Assembly: GCF_007565055.1 (NCBI RefSeq)
Contig: NC_044553.1
Coordinates: forward strand, 41,927,916 to 41,991,915
Direction of reading: 5' to 3'
DNA: 64,000 bases
Source of the DNA: Rhinopithecus roxellana
Lineage: Eukaryota > Chordata > Mammalia > Primates > Cercopithecidae
The notes under the pieces are model-generated. The model ran no database searches and was not told the origin of the DNA. It worked only from the letters and a program-made list of their open reading frames with translations. The position numbers and the translations under genes are program-made. This document shows, in pieces, positions 19,940-30,998 of this stretch (positions are counted from its first letter, which is position 1; the number at the start of each line of letters is the position of its first letter).

Positions 19940-20869
19940 AGCACTGACAGTCCTAACCAGAGCAAGTGGGCAAAAAAAAAAGGAAAAAAGAAGCATCCAA
20001 ATTCTAAAGGAGGAGGTAAAATTATCCATTTGCAGACAACATGATCTTACCTCTAAGAAACTCTAAAGAAGTTTTTAAAAAGCTATCGGAATTAAGAAAC
20101 TAAGTGAAGTTGCAGATACGAAATCAATACACAGAATGACAATTAGCAAGATGACTGACTAGAGATATTTGAAACTCATCTCTCCCACAAGAAAAGACCG
20201 TGGGGGACTGGAAGCCCAGGAGGGTGGCAATGTAGACGCCCATCCTCTGTAGCCCCATCTCCTCCACCTGGATTGGACTGGCCCAGAGACAGGAGGGAAT
20301 TCTCTGTGGGAAAAAGGTAAGCAGAAGAACCCCACCAGCCTCCATTGCCACCAGAAATACCTACAGTTCTTACTATAGGACAATCCCACAGTCCTTGCAA
20401 GCCCTGAGCCCAGTTTGGAGTGCAAAGAGGAATTCACACGGCTGCACTGTTCTGGATTAGCAGCATAAAATGTACACTTTCCACTTCCCAATCACCCCTT
20501 GTGAGTCAAGATGCTGCAGCACAGCACCACCTTAAGACAAGTGCTACCTCTGGAGTATAATCCAGTCTGGGGTACAGCAGCCACTACACCTCTTCAACAC
20601 TGGGGCTTCATTTTCATTACACCAAGCCCACACAGGTGGCTAAATAACACAACCCCAGCTGTGCAGAGCCTGGGCCCAGGACTGCCTGTGACTCCGGTCC
20701 TACTGCCAGCATGTCTAGCTGGAAGAAAAGTCTGGCAGTCTTGCCCAGGGCAAACCTGCCATTGAGGGAGCCAAACTATTGCACGCCTTCCCCTAAGTAG
20801 GAAAAGTCTGTGAGTTACCTGGCAGCTGACAGACCTCCAGGAGCACACAGCAACTATATACACATGCTC

Positions 20870-21575
20870 AGGGCTTGAGAAGGAATCTGCTGGGCCACCT
20901 CTGGCAGACAAATGCCCAGGCTAATCAAGAGCTGGGCACCTAAATCTCAGACATGAGAAACAGCCCCACAGGCTGTCCCTGGCAGACACACCTCCAGGCC
21001 AGCCTCGCAGCTGTAACCCCACATTTCAGGATTGAGAAACAGCCCTGCAGGCCACCCCAAAAGGTGTATTCTCAGATAAGAATCTCAGCTGAGCATCTCT
21101 GTGCCTGTATGAAAAGCCTCAGAAAAAGCCTTGTGGTCCACCTCCATCAGATATACACCTAAGCCAGCCAAGAGGTTGGACCATCGTGTTCTGAGCCAGA
21201 GAAACACCCCCATCCGAACCCCCAGGACAACTAAGCAGCTGTGTGCCTATGTGCTGGGCCTGATACACAGCCCAACAGGCTGCCCCTGGATGAGATGATC
21301 CCAAGCTGACTTAGCAGCTGTGTACACATGTGCTTGGTCTGAGAAATAGCCCCACAGGATGTTCATAACAGACACACCACCAGGCGAGCGGAGAAACCAA
21401 TCAGCTGCATCCTGGGCCTGAAAAACAGACCCAAGGGCCTCTGCTAGCAAATAGGACCCCTGCCCCACTAAGTAGCATTGCAGCCATGTCTGGGGCCTAC
21501 AAAACAGCTCAACAGACCTCCTGGCAGCCATACCCCCAGGCTGGCCGAGTAAATATATATCCATGCTCCTGGCCA
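20870..21575. repeat. Degenerate ~80-bp tandem array in an L1 5' UTR
   Basis: About nine diverged copies of a unit of roughly 75-90 bp, recognisable from recurring 'gagaaacagccccacaggctg', 'cctggcagacacacctccagg' and 'agcagctgtgtgcctatgtg' motifs. Unit starts are near 20877, 20955, 21035, 21113, 21200, 21262, 21338, 21418 and 21497. The array lies in the 5' UTR upstream of L1 ORF1, and it is GC-richer than its surroundings. Confidence 0.72.
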
Positions 21576-21806
21576 GAGTGGCACTAACTGCAGTGAAGCA
21601 GAATGCAAGTTGGTTGACCTATCTTATAAACAAACACACCTCTAACCTAAGAAACAACATGGCAAGCCCAACTCTGGTAAAGCTGAACTACCACTATCAC
21701 AAATGCTCTCAGCCTGGGCCACTGGGATACTCAAAATCATCACTAGATGGATAACAGCTAATGAAATACATGGAGACTATAGTACTGCATCCACCTGGAA
21801 GCAAGG

Positions 21807-24101
21807 TGCATTAGTCCATTCTCATGCTGCTAATAAAGACACAACCCAGACTGGGTCATTTATAAAGGAAAGAGGTTTAATTGACTCACAGTTCAGCATG
21901 GTTGAGGAGACTATAGGAAACTTAAAATCATGGGGGAAGGGGAAGAAAACATGTCCTTCTTCACACAGTGGCAGGAGAGAGAATGAGTGCTAAATGAAAG
22001 GGGAAGCCCCTTATGAAACCATCAGCTCTTGTGAAAACTCACAGTCATAAGCAACATGGGGGAAACTGACCCTGTGATTCAATTATCTCCTCTTGGTCCC
22101 ACCCTTGACACTTGGAGATTATTATAATTTGAGGTGAGATTTGGGTGGGAATGCGGAGTGGAACCATATCATCTGCCCATGGCCCCACCCACATCTCATA
22201 TCATCGCATTTCATAACACAATCATGCACTTTCAACAGTCCCCCAAAATCTTAACTCATTTCAGCACTAACCCAAAAGTTCAAAGTCTCATCTGAGACAT
22301 GGCACGTTCCTTGTGCCTATGAATGAGCCTGTAAAATCAAAAGCAAATTAGTTACTTCCTAGATACAATGGGGGTGCAGACATTGGGTAATTACCTTCAT
22401 TCCAAATGGGAAAATTGGCCAAAACAAAGGGGCTACAGGCCCCTTGAAAGTCTGAAATCCAATAGGGCAGTCATTAAACCCTAAAGTTCCAAAATTCCCT
22501 CCTTTGACTCCATGTCTCACATCCAGGTGGTGCAGATATAAGAGGTGAGTTCCCACAGCCTTGGGCAGCTCCCCTCCTGTGGCTTTGCAGGGTACAGTCC
22601 CACTCCCAGTTGCTTTCATGGAATAGCATTGAGTATCTGTGGCTTTTCCAGGCCCACAGTACAAGCTGTTAGTGGATCTACCACTCTTGGGTCTGGAGGA
22701 CAGTGACACTCTTCTCACAGCTCCACTAGGCAGTGCCCCAGTGGGGACTCTGTGTGGGGGCTCCAACCCCACATTTCCCTTCTGCACTGCCCTAGAAGAG
22801 GTTCTCCATGAGAGCCCCACTCCTGCAGCAAACTTCTGCCTAGACATCCAGGTGTTTCCATACATCCTCTGAAATCTAAGCAGAGGTGCTCAAACCTCAA
22901 TTCTTGACTTCTGTACATGCAGAGGCTCAACACCACATGGAAGTCACCAAGGCTTGGAGCTTGCACCCTCCGAAGTAATTGTCCAAGTTGTACCTTGGCC
23001 CCTTTTAGCCATGGCTGGAGCTGAAGCAGCTGGGATACAGGACACCATGTTCCCAGGCTGCACAGAGCAGGGGGACACTGCACCCAGTCCAGCAAACCAC
23101 TTTTCTCTTTAAGGCCTCTGGGTTTGTAATGTAAGTGGCTCCTGTGAAGGTCTCTCACATGCTTTAGAGACATTCTCCCCAGTGTCTTGGTGATTAACAC
23201 TCTGCTCCTTGCTTCTCATTACTTGCACAAATTTCTACAGCATGCTTGATTTTCCCCAGAAAATGAGTTTTTATTTTCTGTTGCATCACAGCCTGCAAAT
23301 TTTCCAAACTTGTAAGCTCTGCTTCCTCTCGAACACTTTGCCACTTAGAAATATCTTCTGCCAGATACCCTAAATTATCTCTCTCAAATTCAAATTTCCA
23401 CAGATCACTAGGGCAGGGGCAAAATGCTGCCAGTCTCTTTGTTCAAGCATAGCAAGAGTCACCTTTGCTTCAGTTCCCAAAAAGTTCCTCATCTTCATCT
23501 AAAACCACCTCAGCCTGGACTTCATTGTCCATATCACTATCAGCATTTTGGTCAAAACCATTCAACAAGTCTCTAGTAAGTTCCAAACTTTCCTACATTT
23601 TCCTCTCTTGTTCTGAGCCCTCCAAAGTCTTCCAACCCCTGCCTGTTACCCAGTTCCAAAGTCCTTCCACATTTTCAGGTATCTTTACAGCAGCACCCCA
23701 CTCTCTGGAGAACCAATTTACTGTATTAGTCCATTCTCATGCTGCTAATAAAGACTTGCCTAAGACTGGGTAATTTATAACGGAAAGAGGTTTAACTGAC
23801 TCACAGTTCAGCATGGCTAGGGAGGCCTCAGGAAACTTACAATCATGGTGGAACGGGAAGCAAACACGTCCCTCTTCATATGGCAGCAGGAAAGAGAATG
23901 AGTGCTGAGTGACAGGGGAAGCCCCTTATAGAACCATCGGATCTTGTGAGAACTCACTCACTATCACAAGAGCAGCATGGGGAAAACTGCTCTGCTGATT
24001 CAATTATGTCCTTATGTCCACCCCGGTCCTGCCCTTGACATGTGGGGATTGTTACAATTCAAGGTGAGATTTAGGTTGGGACACAGAGCGAAACCACATT
24101 A
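21807..24101 (-). mobile_element. Complete THE1-type MaLR element
   Basis: Two near-identical LTRs (3' LTR 21807-22171 and 5' LTR 23722-24101 on the minus strand) flank about 1.55 kb of internal sequence. Each LTR has 'attagtccattctcatgctg' at one end and 'ggaaagaggtttaa' with the reverse of the MaLR polyadenylation region. The internal part carries THE1-internal landmarks such as 'acagtcccccaaaatcttaa' and 'tggccaaaacaaaggggcta'. No gag frame is intact. It is inserted in the 5' UTR of the surrounding L1; a target duplication could not be established (gcaag versus gaaag). Confidence 0.88.
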
Positions 24102-25136
24102 GAAAGCCAATGTACTTCACAAAACTAACACCCCAAGATCCATCTATGCAAAGAAGTCTTTCCCTTGGAAACCTATGCCATAAAAATTGAAGAGACAACT
24201 TTTCCACCAAATGTGTGGAAATCAGTGTTGGGATTCATCAAACATGAAAAAGCAAGGAAACATGATACTTTCTCACAGAAGAACAAGAATTCTCCAGTAA
24301 AAGACCCCAAACACAAGAAATCTATGAAATGCCAGAAAAAGAAATTGAAATAATAATCTTAAGGAAACTTAGTGAAATACAAGAGAATACAGATAGACCA
24401 CTCAATGAAATATGGAAAACAATCCATAATCTGATAAATTCAACACAGATTGATATCGTTAAAGAAAGAGCCAAACAGAAATCTTAGTGCTAAAAGATTA
24501 ATAAAATAAAAATGCAATGAATAGTTTTGACAACATAGTACAACAATCAGAAGAAAGAATTTCTGAACTGGACTTGAATATAGGTATTATGAAATAACAC
24601 AGGCAAGCAAAAAGAAGAAAAAAAAAAGAATAAAAAGACTGAAAGCCTGCAAGCCAGCAAGATTTATGGGGCACTATTAGGCAAACAAATATTTGACTTA
24701 TGGCCATTCAAGAATGAGAAGAGAAGGGAAAAGTTAAGGAAATCTTATTTAATGAAATAATGGCAAAAAAACCTTCCAAGTCTTGGGAGAGATATAAGCA
24801 TCAAGGCCCAGGAAGCTCAAAGAAACCCAAGCAGATTCAACCCTAACAAGTCTTCTCTGAGGCACATTACAGTCAGATTTCAAAAGTCAAAGACAAAGAA
24901 GGGATTCTAAAAACACCAAGAGAAAAGTATCAAGTCACATATAAGGGAACCTCCGTTCGACTACAAAATACTGGAAAAAGCAAACTGCCACTCAAGAATA
25001 TTACACCCCAGCAAAACTGAGATTGAGAAATGAAAGAGAAGCAACATTTTTGACAGGAAAGCAAAAAGTAGGAATTCACCACTGGACCGGCCTTACAAGA
25101 AATGCTCATGGAGTCTTACATCTGGAAGTGAAAAGG

Positions 25137-25164
25137 AAAAAAAAAAAAAAAAAAAAAAAAAAAC
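25137..25164. repeat. (A)28 tract inside L1 ORF1 3' end
   Basis: A pure A run interrupts ORF1-end sequence ('ctggaagtgaaaagg' before, 'ctccaccatgaaaacatg' after). It is an internal homopolymer expansion, not an element tail. Confidence 0.9.
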
Positions 25165-26702
25165 TCCACCATGAAAACATGCAAAACTATAAAAAGAACT
25201 GGTAGAGCCAATGCACAAAGGAGAAAAAGAAAGGAAACAAACATTATCACTACAGAAAACCACACTATTTCAAAAATAAGCAAGAGAGAGGATATACAAA
25301 ACAGTGAGAAAACATGAGTCCTTACACGGCAATAATCTTGAATATAAACAACTTAAATTCCTCACTTTAAAAAATATATACTAACTGAATGGATTAAAAA
25401 ATAAAAACCAACTACATGGTGCCTACAATGAATACTTTAGTGGTAAAGAAATACAGAGACTGAAAGAGAATACATAAGAAAGAATATTTCCATGCAAAAA
25501 AAAAAAAAAATCAAAAGCAAGCAGGATGACTTATACTCTCATCAGACAAAACAGAATTCAAGTTAAAATCTATAAAAAGAGACAAAAGGACACTATATAT
25601 AGTAATAAAATTATAAACTCAGCAAGAGAATAAAGCAATTATAAACACCTAAGTTTCCAACACTGGCATACCAAGATATATAAAGCCAATGTTATCAGAT
25701 CTTCAAGGAGAGATTAGACTCCCAATGCAATAATAGTTAATGACTTCAATATCTTACTCTCAGCATTGGACAGATGATCTAGACAAAAAAAATCAACAAG
25801 GAAACACCAGATTTAAATTGCATTATACATCAAATAGACCTAACAGATATTTACAGACCATTTCACCCAAAAGCTGCAGAATATACATTCTTCTCACCAG
25901 CACACGGAACGTTCTTCAGAACTGGCCATATATTCAGACACAAAATAACTCTCACAATGTTTTACAAAGTCTACATCATATCAAGTATCTTATCTGACCA
26001 CAAAGTAATAAAACTAGAAGTCAATACAAAGAGGAACAATTGAAACAATACAGATGCACTGAAATTAAGTATGTTCCTGAATGACCAGTGGGTGAAGAAA
26101 GTAATTAATAACGACATTTAGAAATACCTTAAACAAATTAAAATAGACACTCTATGCCAAAACTTATGGGACACAGAATAAAAACCAATATTAACAGGCA
26201 AATTTACAGTAATTAATGCCTACATCAAAAAAATACAAAGATTTCAAATAAACAACTTAACAATAAATCTCAAAGAACTAGAAAAGCAAGAACAAATCAA
26301 ACCTAAAATTAGTTAGAAGGAAATAAAGAACAAAAATTGGAGCAGCATGAAACAAAATTTGGACTAAAAATTACAAAAAGAACAATGAAATAAAAAGTTG
26401 TTTTCTGAAAGATAAGCAAAATAAACAAAGTATTAGCTACACTGAATTGAGGAAAGACCCACATAAAATCAGAAATGAAAAAGAAGACATCACAATACAA
26501 CCACAGAAATACAAAGGATCATTAGAGACTACGATGACAATTATATACCAATAAATTTGAGTACCTAGAATAAATGGATAAATTCTTGGACACATACAAC
26601 CTACCAAGATTGAACCAAGAAGAAATAGAAAACCTGAACAGACCAGTAACAAGTAACAAGATTGAATCAGTAATCAAAAGTCTCCCAAAAAAGAAAAGTC
26701 CA

Positions 26703-27001
26703 GGCCAGGCACAGTGGCTCATGCCTGTAATCGAAACACTTTGAGAGGCCAAGGTCGGCAGATCAGGAGATCAAGACCATCCTGGCTAACACGGTGAAAC
26801 TCCATCTCTACTGGAAAAAAAAAAAAAAAATACAAACACTTAGCCAGCCATGGTGGTGGGCACCTTTAGTCCCAGCTACTCGGGAGGCTGAGGCAGGAGA
26901 ATGGCATGAAACCAGGAGGCGGAGGTTGCAGTGAGCCGAGATTGTGCCACTGCACTCCAGCCTGAGAGACAGAGCAAGACTCCGTCTCAAAAAAAAAAAA
27001 A
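26703..27001 (+). mobile_element. AluY/AluS element at an L1 deletion junction
   Basis: Complete Alu from 'ggccaggcacagtggctcat' to a terminal A tract; the mid-linker A tract is expanded (26817-26830). The left arm lacks about 8 bp ('gatcaggagatcaag'). The left flank is L1 ORF2 early RT sequence and the right flank is L1 3' UTR. There is no convincing target-site duplication. Confidence 0.92.
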
Positions 27002-27703
27002 AGTTCATCTCACAGAATTACTGAATACAACAGTAGTTACCAGAGACTAGGGAGGGTAGAGGATAGGGGGGCAGTGGGAGCTAGGCAGAGGTTAGTCTGT
27101 GGGTAGAAAGTTACAGGTACAAGGAAAAGTTCTGGCATCATATTGCACAGTAGGATGACTACAGTCAACAAAAAAACACTGTGTATCTAAAATAACTATA
27201 AGAGAGGATTTTGAATGTTCCTACCACAAAGAAATGATAAATATTTGAGGTTCTTGATGTGCTAATTACTCTAATTTTATCGTTACACAATGCATATGTG
27301 TATGGAAACATTGCATTGTACCCTATCAATATATAATTATGTGTCAATTACAAGTAAAATAATTTATAAAATGTAGTGTAATTTAATATATATGTAAGAA
27401 AAGCAATAAATATATGAAATTAGTAGAATAAGCTTCAGACCTCAATTCAGAGTAGATAATCATGTAGTACCTTGCAGAGAAGAGAGAAGGACAGTTAACC
27501 ATGGTAGAGTGCAGATAAAACCTACGTCAGAGGGAGTCAAACATTGAATGGGGAAAACCACTAAGACCAAGTTTGAGACATCCGAGATCAAAGCAATCGC
27601 TCCTGAGAAATCAAAAAGACAGCGATTAAAAATGTGTGGGGCTGATGGTGGCATCTTGGAGAGAGGCATTTCAGAAGGCTTGTGAAGGGAAAGAAGTAAG
27701 CAG

Positions 27704-27984
27704 TGGGGTGAGGTGCAGTAGCTCAAGCCTGTAATCTCAGCACTTTGGAAGGTCAAGGCGGTCAGATCACAAGGTCAGGAGTTCAAGACCAGCCTGACCA
27801 ACATGGTGAAACACCATCTCTACTAAAAATACAAAAATTACCTGGGTGTGGTAGTGCATGCCTATAATCCCAGCTACTCAGGAGGCTGAGGCAGGAGAAT
27901 CACTTGAACCCAGGAGGCAGAGGTTGCAGTGAGCCTGGGCAAGAGAGCAAAACTCCATCTCAAAAAAAAAGAAAAAAAAAAAAA
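27704..27984 (+). mobile_element. AluS element with right-arm deletion
   Basis: Runs from 'ggggtgaggtgcagtagctc' to an A-rich tail. In the right arm, 'gcagtgag' is joined directly to 'cctgggcaagagagc', so about 25 bp around the conserved 'ccactgcactcca' block are missing. Flanks share 'agcagtgg'-like sequence, a possible target duplication. Confidence 0.9.
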
Positions 27985-29660
27985 GAAGCAGTGGAAATGT
28001 TGAAATATAGAAAAAAATCAGAAGACATGTTATCACTTTCTTTCCTCATCACCCCAAAAAAAATACATGAAAGATTTTACCACCCCCAAAGAAGAGGGTG
28101 CTGTTAACTAAGACATCTAGAAAACAACCAAAACTTCAGAATAACGGAGAGAAAAATCTGTTATTGGTAGTCCAGGAAAATATAAGACATTCAAAATAAG
28201 TAACAATGGCAAAAGCCATCCCTACAAGGCTACAGAAGGGGAAAAGATTAAAAACATTTTAACTGATAAAAATCCCCTAAAATAAACTCAAAGCAGAGAA
28301 AAGCTGCATTACAATATCCCAAAGGAATTTAGTATCTTTAAACAACTGTTTGGAGATATTTCAAAAGATTTTGAATTTTATATTGAAATCTTTCAATATA
28401 AATGGATTATAAAGGGAAGCTATGAAATGAGAGTCAATTAAATTCAAAAGAAACTGAAAACAAACTCAAAATTATCTCAGAAGTGAAAGTTAAATTTAAT
28501 CACAATGTATGTAAGAGAATAGATACAACTTTAAATATGCTAAGGAGAACTGAGAAATGAAAACATACCAGGAAACAAAAATACTATAACAAAGAAATTT
28601 ATTTTTTAACAAAGGATTATAGAGTGATAAGTAGATAAACAACAATCCATCAAATTACTGAAGTTCCTAAATATATACCAATGTTGTATATTCTGACAAT
28701 GTAGAGATAACACAGTTTTTAAAAAGAGAAGAGAAGGAAAAGAGAAAAAGGAACATGAAATAAGCATGGTGACTGCCCTAAATATATGATGTAGGAATTG
28801 AAATGTATTCCCTTGAAGCTGACAAACTAAAAAAAAACAAACCAGGCTCAAATAAGAAAACATATACTGAAAGTATCATTTTTTAAAAAATGAGTATAAA
28901 AGCAACAACTAGAACAAATATGTTCAAATCTGCCAATAAAGTAAAATTTAAAAGAGGAAAACACATACCTCATGGAGGAAAACATACAATAAATATAGCA
29001 TCAATTAATACGAACAGAAGCATAACATTAAAAAAATGACAAACCTGAGACCACACTTAACAAGCCATAACAATAACTGTAAATGGGCTTGGCCCACCTA
29101 TTTTTTTTAAAAGACTTTCGATTGATTCTCAAAGCAAAATACAAGTCTACACTGTATGCAAGACATAAGATCCTCCTAAAACAAAATAATCCAGAAAGAT
29201 TATAAATAAAAGGCAATGCACGGACAAATGTATGTGAAACAAATGCAAACACTGAGAAAACAGGATTTGCAATACTGATATTAGACACACAGGGAAACTC
29301 ATGCCAAAAAATAATTAAACAAAAAAGAGTGCTTTGCAATACTAAGAAGAACAATTTGTAATAAAAGTATCAGTTATGAATCTATGCACCAAAATCCCAC
29401 AGCAATGGCATACATAGAGCAGAAATGACAAACATGCGAAGAGAAACTGACAGAAACACATTCATAACAGAACACCACTCTTAGTCTAACAAAGGTAAAA
29501 TAAAGAAAATATAAATAAATATGTAAAAGAAATAACAAGGTATATCTAATACATATCAAATATATAATCTTAAAAAGAAAAATATGTATTTTAAAATACT
29601 TAACTGGCAAATGGTTATGGTACATATTCAAGACGTGCAATGTTATGATTTCATATATTC

Positions 29661-29955
29661 TTTTTTTTTTTTTTTGAGACAGAGTCTCACTCTGTCACCC
29701 AGGCTGGAGTGCAGTGGCACAATCTCTGCTCACTGCAACCTTTGCCTCCTGGGTTGGAGTGATTCTCCTGCCTCAGCCTCCTGAGTAGCTGGGATTACAG
29801 GTGCACGCCACCACACCTGGCTAATTTTTGTATTTTTAGTAGAGATGAGTTTTTACCATGTTGGTCAGCCTGGTCTCGAACTCCTGACCTCATGTTCCAC
29901 CCACCTTGACCTCCGAAAGTGCTGGGATTACAGGCGTGAGCCACCGTACCCAGCC
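29661..29955 (-). mobile_element. AluS element (minus strand)
   Basis: Oligo(T) start, 'gagacagagtctcactctgt', both arms, end near 'ccaccgtacccagcc'. Flanks 'catatattc' and 'acatattc' suggest a short decayed target duplication. It is 173 bp from the plus-strand Alu at 30129. Confidence 0.93.
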
Positions 29956-30128
29956 TTGGTATACATATTCTATAATGATTATCACCATCAAATTAACAAT
30001 CCATCACCATTTGTTCTTAACCACATATGAAACATTCACGAAAAATGAATCACAAAGTCAATTACTTCTACAAAATATAAATGATGGAAACATTATCTTA
30101 TCACATTGCAATAAAACTAGGAATTAAT

Positions 30129-30426
30129 GGCCGGGTGCGGTAGCTCACACCTGTAATCCTAGTACTTTGGGAGGCCAAGGCGGGCAGATCACAAGGTCGG
30201 GAGATCGAGACCATCCTGGCTAATGCAGTGAAACCCTGTCTCTACTAAAAATACAAAAAATTAGCCAGGCATGGCGGTGGGCACCTGTAGTCCCAGCTAC
30301 TTGGGAGACAGGCAGGAGAATGGCGTGAACCCAGGAGGTGGATCTTACAGTGAGCCGAGATCTCGCCACTGCCCTCCAGCCTGGGCGACAGAGAGAGACT
30401 CCATCTCAAAACAAAAACAAAAACAA
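30129..30426 (+). mobile_element. AluY element
   Basis: Full-length Alu with an (AAAAC)n tail and a perfect 15-bp target-site duplication 'aaactaggaattaat' at 30114-30128 and 30427-30441. It is inserted in ancient L1 ORF2 sequence. Confidence 0.95.
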
Positions 30427-30670
30427 AAACTAGGAATTAATTTTTTAAATTGTAAAACTCTCACTTCAAAATTGAAAGTCTCTCAAACAATTTGTTGAAT
30501 AGACTAATAACAACATGTAGAATTCTAAAATTAATAATGGAAACATTCCATATCAGTACCTACTGGATACAATATAAACACTGATCAAAGAAAAATGTGT
30601 AGCCTCACGTACTTACATACCTAAAAATAAAAGAATTTTTAAAAGTTAAATTATGAACTCAAAAGAATGA

Positions 30671-30998
30671 AGCTAAGTACCCTGGATCATGTCTGTAATC
30701 TCAGTGCTTTGGAAGGGCAATGCATGACAATGGCTTCCAGTCAGGCTGGACCAACGGGGCAATATAAGGAGACATTATCTCAAAATATAAAATAAAATAA
30801 ATAGCCCAGTGTGATATTATGTGCCAGTAGTTCCTGCTACTCAGGAGGCTGGAACAGGAGAATTACATAAGCCCAGGAATTCAAGGCTGAGGCTACAGGT
30901 AACTATGATCTGGCTAGTGTACTCCAGCCTAGGGACAGAGCAAGACCCTGTCTTTAAAAACAAACAAACAAACAAAAAACAAGCAAACAAACAAAAAA
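30671..30998 (+). mobile_element. AluJ element, diverged
   Basis: Alu arms are recognisable ('gtctgtaatctcagtgcttt', 'tcctgctactcaggaggctg', 'gtgtactccagcctaggg') with many substitutions and an (AAAC)n tail. Divergence fits AluJ, the oldest Alu group. Confidence 0.85.

Larger units (their letters stand above)
17275..20140 (+). mobile_element. Older L1 (L1M/L1P-type), ORF1 to ORF2 part
   Basis: Decayed L1 in sense orientation. ORF1 sequence is seen at about 17290-17450 ('gaaagcctatttaacaaaac', 'tcttgagagagagatggact') and resumes after an LTR insertion at 17850-18200. Inter-ORF and ORF2 endonuclease sequence follows (18560-19450; 'gtgtacatacccaaaactgg'), then a shortened RT part with 'gcagacaacatgatctta' near 20030. 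A MADE1 half lies at 19900-19939. No frame survives. The next L1 begins at about 20144. Confidence 0.75.
20144..27420 (+). mobile_element. L1 (L1PB/L1M-type), interrupted by THE1 and Alu
   Basis: Begins 'gcaagatgactgactagaga', an L1 5' start. A long 5' UTR (20144-21806) is followed by a complete THE1 insertion, then the rest of the 5' UTR and ORF1 (about 24102-25190), the inter-ORF region and the ORF2 endonuclease and early RT part (about 25330-26701). After the Alu at 26703-27001 the sequence resumes directly in the 3' UTR ('agtagttaccagagactagg') and ends near 27360 with 'gcattgtaccctatcaatat'. Several kilobases of ORF2 are missing at the Alu. All frames are broken. Confidence 0.75.
28450..30670 (+). 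mobile_element. Ancient L1 (L1ME-type), segmented
   Basis: Very decayed sense-strand L1. The start of ORF2 is recognisable at about 29038 ('aacaataactgtaaatgggc'), the endonuclease part to about 29500, and later ORF2 sequence at 29956-30128 and 30442-30670. It is split by Alus at 29661-29955 and 30129-30426, and at 30671 by a further Alu and younger L1s. Similar ancient ORF2 sequence resumes at 38916. The upstream stretch 28090-28450 is A-rich and may be the same element's ORF1 side. Confidence 0.55.

Noticed and set aside
20124..23200. GC-rich frames of 70-170 codons around 20124-21564 and 22359-23200
   Set aside because: They lie in an L1 5' UTR and THE1 internal sequence; no domain, and elements explain the composition.
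21801..24107. Target-site duplication for the THE1 element (gcaag versus gaaag)
   Set aside because: Five bases with a mismatch are too weak to claim.
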